From assembly GCF_013282215.1 (NCBI RefSeq), contig NZ_CP048103.1, positions 558,001 to 622,000 of the forward strand: a stretch of DNA of 64,000 nt, read 5' to 3'. Below are positions 27,980 to 35,957 of the stretch, in pieces. The notes beneath the pieces are model-generated. The model was not told where the DNA came from, did not search any database, and worked only from the letters and a program-made list of their open reading frames with translations. Position numbers and translations under genes: made by a program. Within the stretch, counting starts at the first letter, position 1; each line of letters opens with the position of its first letter. The DNA comes from Kroppenstedtia eburnea. GTDB taxonomy: Bacteria > Bacillota > Bacilli > Thermoactinomycetales > DSM-45169.

Positions 27980-28007
27980 TTGACCCCGAAAAAAAAGAGA
28001 TTATAAT
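27980..28007 (+). promoter_or_regulatory. Probable sigma-A promoter of iclR-type gene
   Basis: TTGACC (27980-27985), 16-nt spacer, TATAAT (28002-28007). The divergent acnA -10 box is only about 65 bp away, so a regulator bound here could affect both genes. Confidence 0.65.
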
Positions 28008-28063
28008 GGATAAAAAATAAAAAGGAATTTCATTAAGCGGAACAAACAAAGGGGACCCCGCAC

Positions 28064-28804
28064 ATGGAAGGTAAAAAAACAGTGCGTGCTGCTGAGCGTG
28101 CACTGGACATTTTGCTCTGTTTCATCCAGAAACCGGAACTGTCATTGACTGAAATCGCCAGATTGACCCAATTGAATAAGAGTACGGTGTACCGTCTGCT
28201 GGCCACATTGGAGGAGAAAGGATTTTTGTCCCGGGATCCGGATACGGAAAAATACAGGTTGGGCTTCCGCATCTGGGAACTGTCCGCCCATCTGTCCCGT
28301 TCCGATGATCCGGCGGTTCTCTTCCTTCCCGGGATGGAGAGGCTCCGGGACCAAATCGAAGAGACGGTGAGTCTCTATGTCCGGGACGGTGCGGAGCGGG
28401 TTCGCGTGCAGGCGGTGGAAAGCTTGCAGGCCATCCGGCGGGTGGCACCGGTGGGGGCCCGCATGCCCCTGGCGGTGGGAGCCGCCGGCAAAGTGTTGGT
28501 TGCTTTCGCCGCCCCCTCCATCCGGGACGGGATCTTGTCGGATCCCCAGTGGCCGGAGAACGTGGATCCGGGGCAGTATACCGAACAACTGAGGGAGATA
28601 CGGAAACAAGGCTATGCCACCAGTGTGGAAGAGAGGGAGGCGGGTACCTCTGCCGTTGCCGTTCCCATCTTCGGCCAAAAGGGAGAGGTTGTGGCAGCCC
28701 TTGCGGTTTCCGGGCCGGTGGGCCGCCTGACGGAAGAGCGGATGAAGGAAGTGGTGCCCCACGTGCTGGAAGCGGCGGAACGAATGAAAAAGATGCTCAA
28801 CTGA
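28064..28804 (+). CDS. IclR family transcriptional regulator
   Basis: 246 residues. An N-terminal winged helix ([20 protein letters not shown], then [19 protein letters not shown]) is followed by a GAF-like IclR effector domain. That domain carries [20 protein letters not shown] and [20 protein letters not shown]. IclR proteins sense small metabolites such as glyoxylate. It is divergent from acnA; control of acnA or of the glycolate operon further on is possible but unproven. Confidence 0.9.
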   Translation: MEGKKTVRAAERALDILLCFIQKPELSLTEIARLTQLNKSTVYRLLATLEEKGFLSRDPDTEKYRLGFRIWELSAHLSRSDDPAVLFLPGMERLRDQIEETVSLYVRDGAERVRVQAVESLQAIRRVAPVGARMPLAVGAAGKVLVAFAAPSIRDGILSDPQWPENVDPGQYTEQLREIRKQGYATSVEEREAGTSAVAVPIFGQKGEVVAALAVSGPVGRLTEERMKEVVPHVLEAAERMKKMLN

Positions 28805-28805
28805 A

Positions 28806-28828
28806 CCGGGGGGTGATTTGCCCCCCGG
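28806..28828 (+). terminator. G/C stem-loop after iclR
   Basis: CCGGGGGG (28806-28813) pairs with CCCCCCGG (28821-28828). No T-tract follows, so termination is doubtful. Confidence 0.35.
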
Positions 28829-28876
28829 AAGGGAAAAACAAAGGGAGATTGGTCCCTGTCTAAGGAGGAGATCAGA

Positions 28877-29338
28877 TTGACCCAAGACCGAAAGCCGAAC
28901 CGGGAGGCCCTGAAAAAGCGGCTGACTCCCCTCCAATTTGAGGTGACCCAGAACAACGGCACGGAGCCTCCCTTTCAAAATGAGTACTGGGATAACCGAC
29001 GGGAAGGCATCTATGTGGATATCGTCTCCGGCGAGCCCCTCTTCAGCTCCCGGGATCAGTATGATGCCGGCTGCGGCTGGCCCAGTTTCACCCGGCCCAT
29101 CGACAAGTCCCGCATCGGGGAGCATGAGGATCGCAGTCACGGGATGATCCGGACGGAAGTGCGGAGCAAGCAGGCCGACTCCCATCTGGGCCACGTCTTC
29201 GACGACGGCCCGGGCCCGGAAGGCCTCCGCTACTGCATCAATTCAGCCGCCCTCCGCTTTATCCCCAAGGAAGACTTGGAGAAAGAGGGGTATGGGGAGT
29301 ACCGGAAATGGTTTGATGAAGAGGACGGGGAAGATTGA
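28877..29338 (+). CDS. msrB: Peptide-methionine (R)-S-oxide reductase
   Basis: 153 residues. It repairs methionine-R-sulfoxide. It contains [22 protein letters not shown] and the catalytic [11 protein letters not shown] (Cys about residue 119). The zinc CxxC pairs are absent, as in the Bacillus form. Starts at TTG 28877 with AGGAGG 8 nt upstream. A solid terminator follows. Confidence 0.95.
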   Translation: MTQDRKPNREALKKRLTPLQFEVTQNNGTEPPFQNEYWDNRREGIYVDIVSGEPLFSSRDQYDAGCGWPSFTRPIDKSRIGEHEDRSHGMIRTEVRSKQADSHLGHVFDDGPGPEGLRYCINSAALRFIPKEDLEKEGYGEYRKWFDEEDGED

Positions 29339-29356
29339 ACAGATCTATACAGGAAG

Positions 29357-29402
29357 AAGGCTGCCCCAGAGGTCATCCGTTGCGACCTTTGGGGCAGCCT
29401 TT
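29357..29402 (+). terminator. Rho-independent terminator
   Basis: AAGGCTGCCCCA..AGGTC pairs with GACCT..TGGGGCAGCCTT, followed by TGCTTTT, 19 nt after msrB. Confidence 0.85.
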
Positions 29403-29434
29403 GCTTTTCAGATCCGATTTTGACACCAGGGGCT

Positions 29435-29601
29435 AGGGCTGATAAATCTTTCTGGGGCCGGGCCGGTCGGGATGGGGTTTCACATGTCCTTCCGTTGTTC
29501 TGACGAGCCAAAGTCACTCCATGTGAAACCCCACCCTCCCTCTGTTGTTCTCACAACGCGTCTCACATTCCTTCGGAAACTTGAATTACCAGACACACCC
29601 T
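29435..29601 (+). repeat. MITE-like repeat copy E (GGGTGTGTCTG-type ends)
   Basis: 167 bp from TAGGGCTGATAAAT (left end with a small deletion) to CAGACACACCCTA. TA flanks both ends, as expected for a TA target duplication. The core arms are intact. Confidence 0.8.
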
Positions 29602-29721
29602 AAAGTCGGGGTTTGTTCAATCACAGGTGTGTGACTTGTTTCGGATGAAAAACAGTGTTGGGAGGACGGGGTCTTTTCGTCAAGTTTCCCTGAAGAGAGA
29701 GGTGTCACTTCGAAACAGTAT

Positions 29722-29804
29722 TTGATCAATATATTTGATCAATTACAAATTCAACGATAAAACTTATCGATTCTGGTTCCAAGAAGAAACCACGGTGGTA
29801 TAAT
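29722..29804 (+). promoter_or_regulatory. Direct repeat TTGATCAAT and extended -10 promoter for the signal peptidase operon
   Basis: Two palindromic TTGATCAAT boxes (29722-29730 and 29735-29743, spaced one and a quarter helical turns) lie about 60 nt upstream of TGGTATAAT (-10 hexamer 29799-29804). The boxes look like an operator; the regulator is unknown. Confidence 0.45.
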
Positions 29805-29850
29805 TTGTGAATCAAACAGGAAACTGTTTTTCGAGGGAGGGAGCGCGGGT

Positions 29851-30315
29851 TTGAGACGGAGGCTGTGGCTCTATATCGGAATAGTCACTGTATTGCTGAT
29901 CGCGGCTTATTTTGTGTTTGATTCCTTTTATGTCTACTACCGGGTGAATGGAGACAGTATGGCCCCGGCTTTGCACGACGGTGAGGTTTACCGGGTGAGC
30001 AAAAGAGAATCGATCCAGCGCGGCGACGTGATTGCTTTTCGGTCGGATCAGGAGAGTCTGACCTATATCAAAAGGGTGATCGCCCTTCCCGGGGAACGGG
30101 TGGCGATTCGCGGTAACCATGTGTATATCAATGATCGGAAGCTTGCGGAACCCTATCTCCCGAACCATCCCGATATCAAAGATGTGGAAACGATCACGGT
30201 TCCTCCGGCGCACTTTTATGTTCTGGGGGATGATCGGCTGGAAAGCTATGACAGCCGTCATTTTGGACCCATCTCCCGGAGCAGTGTCATCGGTAAATTA
30301 CAAACGGAAAGGTGA
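29851..30315 (+). CDS. Type I signal peptidase
   Basis: 154 residues with an N-terminal membrane anchor. The catalytic Ser is in NGDSMAP (about residue 35) and the catalytic Lys in YIKRVIALPGE (about residue 74). Box E reads LGDDRLESYDSR. It is short, like Bacillus Sip proteins. It cleaves secretory preproteins at the outer membrane face. Starts at TTG 29851 with a G-rich RBS. Six nt separate its stop from the next ATG. Confidence 0.88.
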   Translation: MRRRLWLYIGIVTVLLIAAYFVFDSFYVYYRVNGDSMAPALHDGEVYRVSKRESIQRGDVIAFRSDQESLTYIKRVIALPGERVAIRGNHVYINDRKLAEPYLPNHPDIKDVETITVPPAHFYVLGDDRLESYDSRHFGPISRSSVIGKLQTER

Positions 30316-30320
30316 TTCCC

Positions 30321-30932
30321 ATGATCGAAACCTTGAAGACAAACTGGATGCGCATCTGGAAGGAACCGCGGGATGCCATCCGTGATCTGACTGACACCAC
30401 CACCGTGGCGATCACGCTCTTCCTTGTCTCTTTATTCGGTGTCACCTTTCTTGTCGATCATGCCACCACGAGTAACCCACTGGACAGCATTTCAGGGGGA
30501 GCTTTTTTTGTGATTGTGTTGGTGATCGGCCCCATTGTGGGTGGACTGGCTTGGATGATGATCAGTCTGATCGTCTTTGGTACGTCACGCCTGTTCGGCG
30601 GGATATCCACATTTAAAGAGACGATGAACGGGGTCACATGGGCCACCATCCCGTACATATCCAAGTGGGCCCTGCTGTTGCCCATGTTGCTCATCTTCCG
30701 GGAAGAATTGTTTACCACTTCGACACCGCTCATGGATGAATCCATGTTTCTCTCCCTGCTGTACGTCTTGTTTGCGGTTCTTCTGCTGGTGATGACCATT
30801 TTCAGTTATATCATATTGTCCAAAATCATCGGGGAAATAAACGATTTCTCTGCTTGGAAAGGGTTCTTCTCGGTGATTCTCCTTCCGGGTGTCATTTTTC
30901 TGTTGCTCCTCGTGAGAGTGATCCTTTTTTAG
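30321..30932 (+). CDS. Yip1-like membrane protein, possibly 3'-truncated by MITE copy F
   Basis: 203 residues with five predicted membrane helices and Yip1-domain order: a soluble N-terminus (NWMRIWKEPRDAIRDL), then helices including ILSKIIGEINDFSAWKGFF. GGAAAGG lies 8 nt before ATG 30321; GTG 30312 overlaps the previous stop. The stop codon TAG is formed where MITE F begins (TA plus the first G), so the original protein may have been longer. Role unknown; co-transcribed with the signal peptidase. Confidence 0.75.
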   Translation: MIETLKTNWMRIWKEPRDAIRDLTDTTTVAITLFLVSLFGVTFLVDHATTSNPLDSISGGAFFVIVLVIGPIVGGLAWMMISLIVFGTSRLFGGISTFKETMNGVTWATIPYISKWALLLPMLLIFREELFTTSTPLMDESMFLSLLYVLFAVLLLVMTIFSYIILSKIIGEINDFSAWKGFFSVILLPGVIFLLLLVRVILF

Positions 30933-31098
30933 GGTGTGTCTGATAAATCCTTGGGCCGAGCTGGTCGGGATTGGGTTTCACATGTCGTTTTCGTTGTTCT
31001 GACGATCCAAAATCACTCCATGTGAAACCAACCCTCCCTTTGTTACTCTCACAACGTCTCACATTCACGGAAAATATTGAATTTACCTGCCACGCCCT
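30931..31098 (+). repeat. MITE-like repeat copy F (GGGTGTGTCTG-type ends)
   Basis: 168 bp from AGGGTGTGTCTGATAAAT to CTGCCACGCCCT, flanked by TA on both sides. Core arms are intact. It separates the signal peptidase operon from the toxin operon and abuts the toxin RBS. Confidence 0.82.
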
Positions 31099-31111
31099 AG
31101 GAGGGATGAAC

Positions 31112-32377
31112 GTGGGAAGAGTTCGATGGTGGCACCGCATGGGGCGGTGTTTCACTTCCGGAAACGGGTCCTCCACCGTTGAATATGTGGTCCTCCTCGC
31201 AGCAGGTGTGCTGGTGGCCTCACTTTTATTCGCGGCCCTGTCCGACGGCTCCATCCAACAGGAGTTGAAGAGAAAAGTGATGCAGGCATTGAACGGGGAG
31301 CAGATCGCCACGAATTCCGGCCAAGCTCCTCCGGACAGTGGAAACAAGCAGGAAAACCAGGCCTCCAATCACGCGTCCCCTTCTCCGGCACCCAAAGAGG
31401 CCGGCTTCTTCGGAGGGTTATGGGATGCCGGTGGCAAACTGCTGGATGATACGGGTCAATGGTTTAAGGACATCTATGAAAAAGATATCAAAGGGATCTG
31501 GAATGATCCATGGGACTACTTTCTCGAAACGGTCGGCTGGGAAGGGATCAAGGATTCCTGGAATAAGGCATGGGACGACCCGGGTCAATATTTCAAAGAC
31601 GCCTGGGAGAATACCGTTGAGGGCTGGAATCAGTTTTGGGACGATCCCCTCCTCAACACCGCCAAAATTGTTTTTGACTGGGATCAATTTGCGGAATCCT
31701 GGAGCGGCAAAGATGAAGACGGCAACCAAATTCCGATCCTGAACCGGGTATGGGGGGTTGCGGAAAGCCTTCCGCTCCCGACCAAAGTGCTCAAAGTGGT
31801 CAGCGTGGCCGATGGGATCTTCATTCATGACGGATGCGCCAAGAAGAAGGGCTCCCCATGTAAAAAAGGAAAAAACTCCGGCGATGAGGGCAAACCGGAT
31901 GACAAGCCAGAAAAGTTGACCCCTGGCACCCCGGAACATAAGGAGGCGAGATGGAAGGAATACAAGGAGAATGGGGGAGAGTGGGGTTACGACAGGTGGA
32001 GCAGCGTCTATGAGTCGAACATGAAACGTGCGAAGACTGCCAACCAAGCGATGGATGACTATTGGCAGAGGATCGGCGGATGGGGAAAACGGGAGGTGAC
32101 CGTCGATGCCGGGGGGAAAGACAGAAGACTGGATATCGCCGATGTCGGGCGGAAAAAGGGGATCGAACACAAAACCACGACAAAAGAAGATGGAGTAGGA
32201 TACTTCTATCTCAGTGACGAAATTAAATCAGAGTTGGAGCGGGATGCCTTCTTGGTCCAGAATAAAGGATGGGAGATCACTTGGGTGTTTGAGAACGCCA
32301 CCGCGAGTAAGCCCTTGCTTGAAGAGCTGAAGAAGCACGGGATCCAAGTGAAAATCATTGAAAAAGGTGGGAAGTAG
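31112..32377 (+). CDS. Polymorphic toxin with Flp-pilin-like N-terminus and nuclease-like C-terminus
   Basis: About 421 residues. Near residue 20 is GNGSSTVEYVVLLAAGVLVA, the type IV/Flp prepilin signature (Gly, then a hydrophobic helix with Glu at +5), suggesting export or surface anchoring. The middle is Trp-rich with WNDPWDYF, WDDPGQYFKDAW and WDDPLL repeats. The C-terminus reads REVTVDAGGKDRRLDIADVG, then GIEHKTTT, resembling a PD-(D/E)xK nuclease toxin core (D..EHK). GTG 31112 is 6 nt from AGGAGGG; ATG 31106 is too close. The next gene is its likely immunity protein. Confidence 0.65.
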   Translation: MGRVRWWHRMGRCFTSGNGSSTVEYVVLLAAGVLVASLLFAALSDGSIQQELKRKVMQALNGEQIATNSGQAPPDSGNKQENQASNHASPSPAPKEAGFFGGLWDAGGKLLDDTGQWFKDIYEKDIKGIWNDPWDYFLETVGWEGIKDSWNKAWDDPGQYFKDAWENTVEGWNQFWDDPLLNTAKIVFDWDQFAESWSGKDEDGNQIPILNRVWGVAESLPLPTKVLKVVSVADGIFIHDGCAKKKGSPCKKGKNSGDEGKPDDKPEKLTPGTPEHKEARWKEYKENGGEWGYDRWSSVYESNMKRAKTANQAMDDYWQRIGGWGKREVTVDAGGKDRRLDIADVGRKKGIEHKTTTKEDGVGYFYLSDEIKSELERDAFLVQNKGWEITWVFENATASKPLLEELKKHGIQVKIIEKGGK

Positions 32378-32380
32378 AAA

Positions 32381-32836
32381 ATGGGAGCAGATGAGTTGGA
32401 GCTGGATGACCATGGCAAGTTCCAGGTTTGGTTGATGGAAATGGGAGACATCCTGGAGCGTTTCATCGATCACATGCCCCCGGAAACCGGGCTGGATTAC
32501 ACTCCGGAGTCCCTCCTGCGGTTGGAAGAGTGGATCCTTGGACACTACCCCTCCGTCGATGATCTGCTCAAGGAATCCAACAAGGAAACCCTGGACGCAC
32601 TGGTACGCTATACCGGCCAGGTGTACCGCAAGAATTTGAAGGGCAAATGGACGATTCACCTGGATGATCCGGGCTACGCTTTTTTTGGATTGCCCATGAT
32701 TTCCTTCAACATTCCCCGGATCGACCCCGTGGCTCCCCATTCCGAGGTGGTGGCCAGTGTCGACCGCCGGAGGGGCGACTACATCTATACCGTTTTTAAA
32801 GCCACCGAAAGGTTGGTCAAGGAAGCCAACGCGTAA
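32381..32836 (+). CDS. Probable immunity protein for the 31112-32377 toxin
   Basis: 151 residues, acidic, starting 3 nt after the toxin stop. It contains FQVWLMEMGDILERFIDHMP, YTPESLLRLEEWIL and SVDRRRGDYIY. A clear paralogue lies at 61196-61636. Immediate coupling to a toxin C-terminus and recurrence in another toxin array support an immunity role; no biochemical motif is visible. Confidence 0.65.
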   Translation: MGADELELDDHGKFQVWLMEMGDILERFIDHMPPETGLDYTPESLLRLEEWILGHYPSVDDLLKESNKETLDALVRYTGQVYRKNLKGKWTIHLDDPGYAFFGLPMISFNIPRIDPVAPHSEVVASVDRRRGDYIYTVFKATERLVKEANA

Positions 32837-32878
32837 CTTTGCACCCCTTTTCCCGGGAGTTTAGGGAGGAAAGAAAAG

Positions 32879-32915
32879 TAAACCGGACAGTGAAGAAAAA
32901 TCACTGTCCGGTTTA
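32879..32915 (+). terminator. Rho-independent terminator (duplicated copy)
   Basis: TAAACCGGACAGTGA pairs with TCACTGTCCGGTTTA. Nearly identical to the pdxK terminator at 33537-33570. Confidence 0.75.
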
Positions 32916-32990
32916 CTGTTTGGGGCGTGTTGGATCCGTCAGCTCACTCCACGAAGTCTTCATCTGCCGGACCGGTCCCACGTATTCTGC
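32882..32990 (-). repeat. Duplicated pdxK 3' end and terminator (pseudogene fragment)
   Basis: About 105 bp repeat of 33538-33645 with roughly ten mismatches. It includes codons for the PdxK tail (YVGPVRQMKTS), then a frame-breaking indel. The two copies flank the membrane-protein gene at 33009-33428 as direct repeats. Confidence 0.75.
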
Positions 32991-33008
32991 AGGGATCATT
33001 CCTTCGTT

Positions 33009-33428
33009 TTACAAAACGGAAATGATGGCAGCGATCATCACGAAGAAGAGTAGAATGAAGGTGATGGGAAGGGCGATCAACAAGGGAATCCCAACTCCGG
33101 CTTTTTCCCCACCCCTTTGAATATGCTCCTCAAACAACTTCTTCTGATCCTGGTAAAAGTAGATCGCCACTGCTACGTTAAACAAGTTGAAAAGGATGTT
33201 GAGACTGTCCGGACTCACGATGACCACGATACCAAAAATGATAAATGCGGGTATGAGGATCAGCAAGCGTCTTTTCTGCCTTTCGGGGTAACCCGCCCGT
33301 CCGTAGCTGATCGCATTCATCAATCCGCCGGCCAAAAAGCTGAAAAAGAAACAGAACAACCCCACCGCCAGTGGACTCCAAATCGGTTTCGGTTTCACAT
33401 TGGCTGGAATTTGCTGATTTGCCTCCAT
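33009..33428 (-). CDS. Hypothetical membrane protein
   Basis: 139 residues with three to four membrane helices (PLAVGLFCFFFSFLAGGLMN, LLILIPAFIIFGIVVIVS, PLLIALPITFILLFFVM) and a basic cytoplasmic loop. AGAGGAGAGAAA precedes the ATG. The composition resembles small membrane proteins found beside toxin/immunity loci. It is flanked by a direct duplication of the pdxK end. Confidence 0.65.
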   Translation of the reverse strand: MEANQQIPANVKPKPIWSPLAVGLFCFFFSFLAGGLMNAISYGRAGYPERQKRRLLILIPAFIIFGIVVIVSPDSLNILFNLFNVAVAIYFYQDQKKLFEEHIQRGGEKAGVGIPLLIALPITFILLFFVMIAAIISVL

Positions 33429-33536
33429 TTTCTCTCCTCCTCTGCATATTTTTCCAAGGTTCTAACTTGGTCCATTTTAGCACATAAGCAATGATATTCC
33501 ACGATATTTGTCATATTGGAAGGCCCGGGAATAAAG

Positions 33537-33570
33537 CAACCGGACAGTGAAGAAAAATCACTGTCCGGTT
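33537..33570 (-). terminator. Rho-independent terminator of pdxK
   Basis: AACCGGACAGTGA pairs with TCACTGTCCGGTT, 30 nt downstream of pdxK on the minus strand. Confidence 0.75.
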
Positions 33571-33599
33571 CACTGTTTGGGGGTGTTGGGTCCGCCTGC

Positions 33600-34397
33600 T
33601 CACTCCACGGAGGTCTTCATCTGCCGGACCGGTCCCACGTATTGGTTCAGGGGGAAGGCATTGCGGATCGCTTCGGTGATGAAGTCCTTGGCGAGGCGGA
33701 CAGCCTCCTCCACGCTCAGGCCGTGGGCGAGACCGGCGGCGATGGCGGCGGAATAGGTGCAACCGGCACCGTGGGTCCACTGGGTCTCCATCTTTTCCGC
33801 TTCATACAGGGTGAACTCCTTGCCATCGTATAACAAGTCGACGGCCTGGTCATGATTGAGACCGGAGCCGCCCTTGATCAGAACGTAAGAAGGGCCGAGA
33901 TGATGAATGGCCCGGGCCGCGTCCTTCATTTCCTCCAGAGTGGTGATGGGATCCGTGTCCGCCAGCTGGGACGCTTCAAACAGATTGGGTGTGACCACCG
34001 TCGCCTTGGGGACAAGGCGGTCCCGGAGGGCTTCTTTGTTCTCCGGATGGAGGACATCGTTTTCCCCTTTGCACACCATCACCGGATCGATCACCGCCCG
34101 GTTGACTCCATACTTTTCGATGACATCGGCGGCCAGCTCAATCACTTCCACCGTGCTTAACATCCCGGTCTTCATGGCATCGATGCCGGTGGAGAGAATC
34201 GTCTCCAACTGGGTCTTCACGGTTTCCGTCGGAATCGGATGGACTCCGTGGGCCCATCCACGATCCGGATCCATCGTGACGATGGTATTGAGTGCGGACA
34301 TTCCGTAGACGTCCAATGCATGAAAGGTTTTTAAATCCGCCTGGATCCCGGCACCCCCACTGGTGTCTGAACCGGCAATGGTCAATGCTTTTTTCAT
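33600..34397 (-). CDS. pdxK: Pyridoxal/pyridoxine kinase (ThiD-like ribokinase fold)
   Basis: 265 residues. It contains LTIAGSDTSGGAGIQADLKT, DAMKTGMLST, VIDPVMVCKGEN and the anion-hole/base motif THGAGCTYSAAIAAGLAHG. Overall it resembles Bacillus PdxK (TMDPDRGW, PLNQYVGP) more than ThiD; both phosphorylate hydroxymethyl-pyridine or -pyrimidine substrates. A thiamine role therefore remains possible. GAGGAG lies before the ATG. A mutated copy of its last codons and terminator lies downstream. Confidence 0.85.
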   Translation of the reverse strand: MKKALTIAGSDTSGGAGIQADLKTFHALDVYGMSALNTIVTMDPDRGWAHGVHPIPTETVKTQLETILSTGIDAMKTGMLSTVEVIELAADVIEKYGVNRAVIDPVMVCKGENDVLHPENKEALRDRLVPKATVVTPNLFEASQLADTDPITTLEEMKDAARAIHHLGPSYVLIKGGSGLNHDQAVDLLYDGKEFTLYEAEKMETQWTHGAGCTYSAAIAAGLAHGLSVEEAVRLAKDFITEAIRNAFPLNQYVGPVRQMKTSVE

Positions 34398-34692
34398 CTG
34401 GACTCCTCCTCAAGGGTCGGGATACCTGCTTCGGTTTCGATATTATTTTAATCGAATATGACCGGTTTGTCAGAGGTGGTTTGGAAGCGAAAAATGGAAA
34501 AACCGCCGCGAAGCATGGTTCTGAATTGACAAAATAGTGGCTGTTTGGTTAAATCGTGTCAACTCATCACCACTGTCCGAGCGCCTTTGGTGGGATGTAA
34601 CAGGAGCTCCCGTCCTCTGCGCTTCGGGATGGAGAAGGGCGATTTTCCGGAGGTGGGGAGGCGGAGATCATCCAAACCGGGGAGGGAGACGA

Positions 34693-35955
34693 ATGGAAGA
34701 GTCGGGTCAGGTCGGGGTGTTGGTGGAAGAATCTCGACTCGGAAACAGGGGAAAGCGAGTCGTCTGTCCCCAAAGTGAGCAGGAGGTGTCGGAACTGCTC
34801 CGTCATGCCGATCAAAAAGGGCTGAAAGTCACGGTTTCCGGCGGGGGAAGCAAGCGCGGATTCGGGGGAAGGAGAGAGACCTACGACCTGGAAATCTCCA
34901 TGTCCGCCTGTCGGGGTGTGGTGGAACACCGGTGCGGGGATCTGACGATGACGGCACGGGCGGGAACCACGATCCGGGAATTGACGGAAATTCTCTCCAA
35001 AGAAGGGCAGATGCTTCCCTGTGACCCGAGATGGCCGGATACGGCGACCATTGGCGGAGTGATCGCGGCCAACGAGACCGGACCCAGGCGATTGCGCTAC
35101 GGTTCACCCCGGGATTTTGTCATCGGTCTCCGGGTGGTTTACCCGGATGGCCGCATCATCCGGACCGGAGGGAAAGTGGTCAAGAATGTGGCCGGCTACG
35201 ATATGAACAAGCTTTTTGTCGGGTCGATGGGCACCCTCGGGGTGATAACCGAGGTGACGGTCAAGTTGCGTCCGCTTCCTCCTTCCCGGGGATTGGTCTT
35301 TCTCCTGTTCCCGCCGGGGAAGGAGGAGGCGATCCAACCCTGTGTCAACGGGATTCAGGCATCGGTGCTGGAGCCTTGCACCCTGGAGTGTCTCAATCCC
35401 GCTCTGACCGGGGAACTGATGGGGAAGACGGACCATTATGCCCTGATGATCGCCTTTGAGGACGGGGAGGAGTCGGTGCGGGCCCAGATGGACCGGCTCC
35501 GGAGCCGGATGTCCGGGGAAGCTTCCCTGACCTGTCTGGGGGAGGATGAGATCCCGGAATGGTGGGAGCGATGGTCCCGCCTGGGCAGGCAGGCGGCGGC
35601 TACAGTCAAGATCGGCACCCGGAACACCGATGTGACGGGGTTGATCCGGGAAGCGACGGAGCTCGGCAAGGACAAGGAGCTGGAGATGTGGGCCCATGGC
35701 GGAGCGGGGCACGGGATCTCCCGGATCTATCTCGACGGGGAGGATGAAATCATCCTCAGGGTTCTCCACAAGCTGCGAAACAGTGCCGAAAAAAGGGGCG
35801 GGTATGCCGTGGTCGACCGGATCTCCCGGGATCTCAGGCAAAAGTTTGATATCTGGGGGGATCGAATCGTCCACCGCCCATTGTTGGTGGCAATCAAGCG
35901 GACCATCGACCCGAAGGGAACACTGAACGATGGACGTTTCGCGGGGGGATTGTAA
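34693..35955 (+). CDS. glcE: Glycolate oxidase FAD-binding subunit
   Basis: 420 residues. A PCMH-type FAD domain contains VTVSGGGSKRGFGGRRETYD, PDTATIGGVIAANETGP, the GGKVVKNVAGYDMNKLFVGS segment and GVITEVTVKLRP. The length and N-terminus fit GlcE rather than GlcD. First gene of a tightly packed operon (2 nt to glcF). GGGAGG lies before ATG 34693; the longer open frame upstream lacks an RBS. With GlcD and GlcF it oxidises glycolate or lactate to the 2-oxoacid. Confidence 0.88.
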   Translation: MEESGQVGVLVEESRLGNRGKRVVCPQSEQEVSELLRHADQKGLKVTVSGGGSKRGFGGRRETYDLEISMSACRGVVEHRCGDLTMTARAGTTIRELTEILSKEGQMLPCDPRWPDTATIGGVIAANETGPRRLRYGSPRDFVIGLRVVYPDGRIIRTGGKVVKNVAGYDMNKLFVGSMGTLGVITEVTVKLRPLPPSRGLVFLLFPPGKEEAIQPCVNGIQASVLEPCTLECLNPALTGELMGKTDHYALMIAFEDGEESVRAQMDRLRSRMSGEASLTCLGEDEIPEWWERWSRLGRQAAATVKIGTRNTDVTGLIREATELGKDKELEMWAHGGAGHGISRIYLDGEDEIILRVLHKLRNSAEKRGGYAVVDRISRDLRQKFDIWGDRIVHRPLLVAIKRTIDPKGTLNDGRFAGGL

Positions 35956-35957
35956 AG

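Noticed and set aside
31152-32183. Minus-strand frames opposite the pilin-toxin gene
   Set aside because: They lack RBSs and show antisense composition; the plus-strand gene has a pilin motif, RBS and coupled immunity gene.
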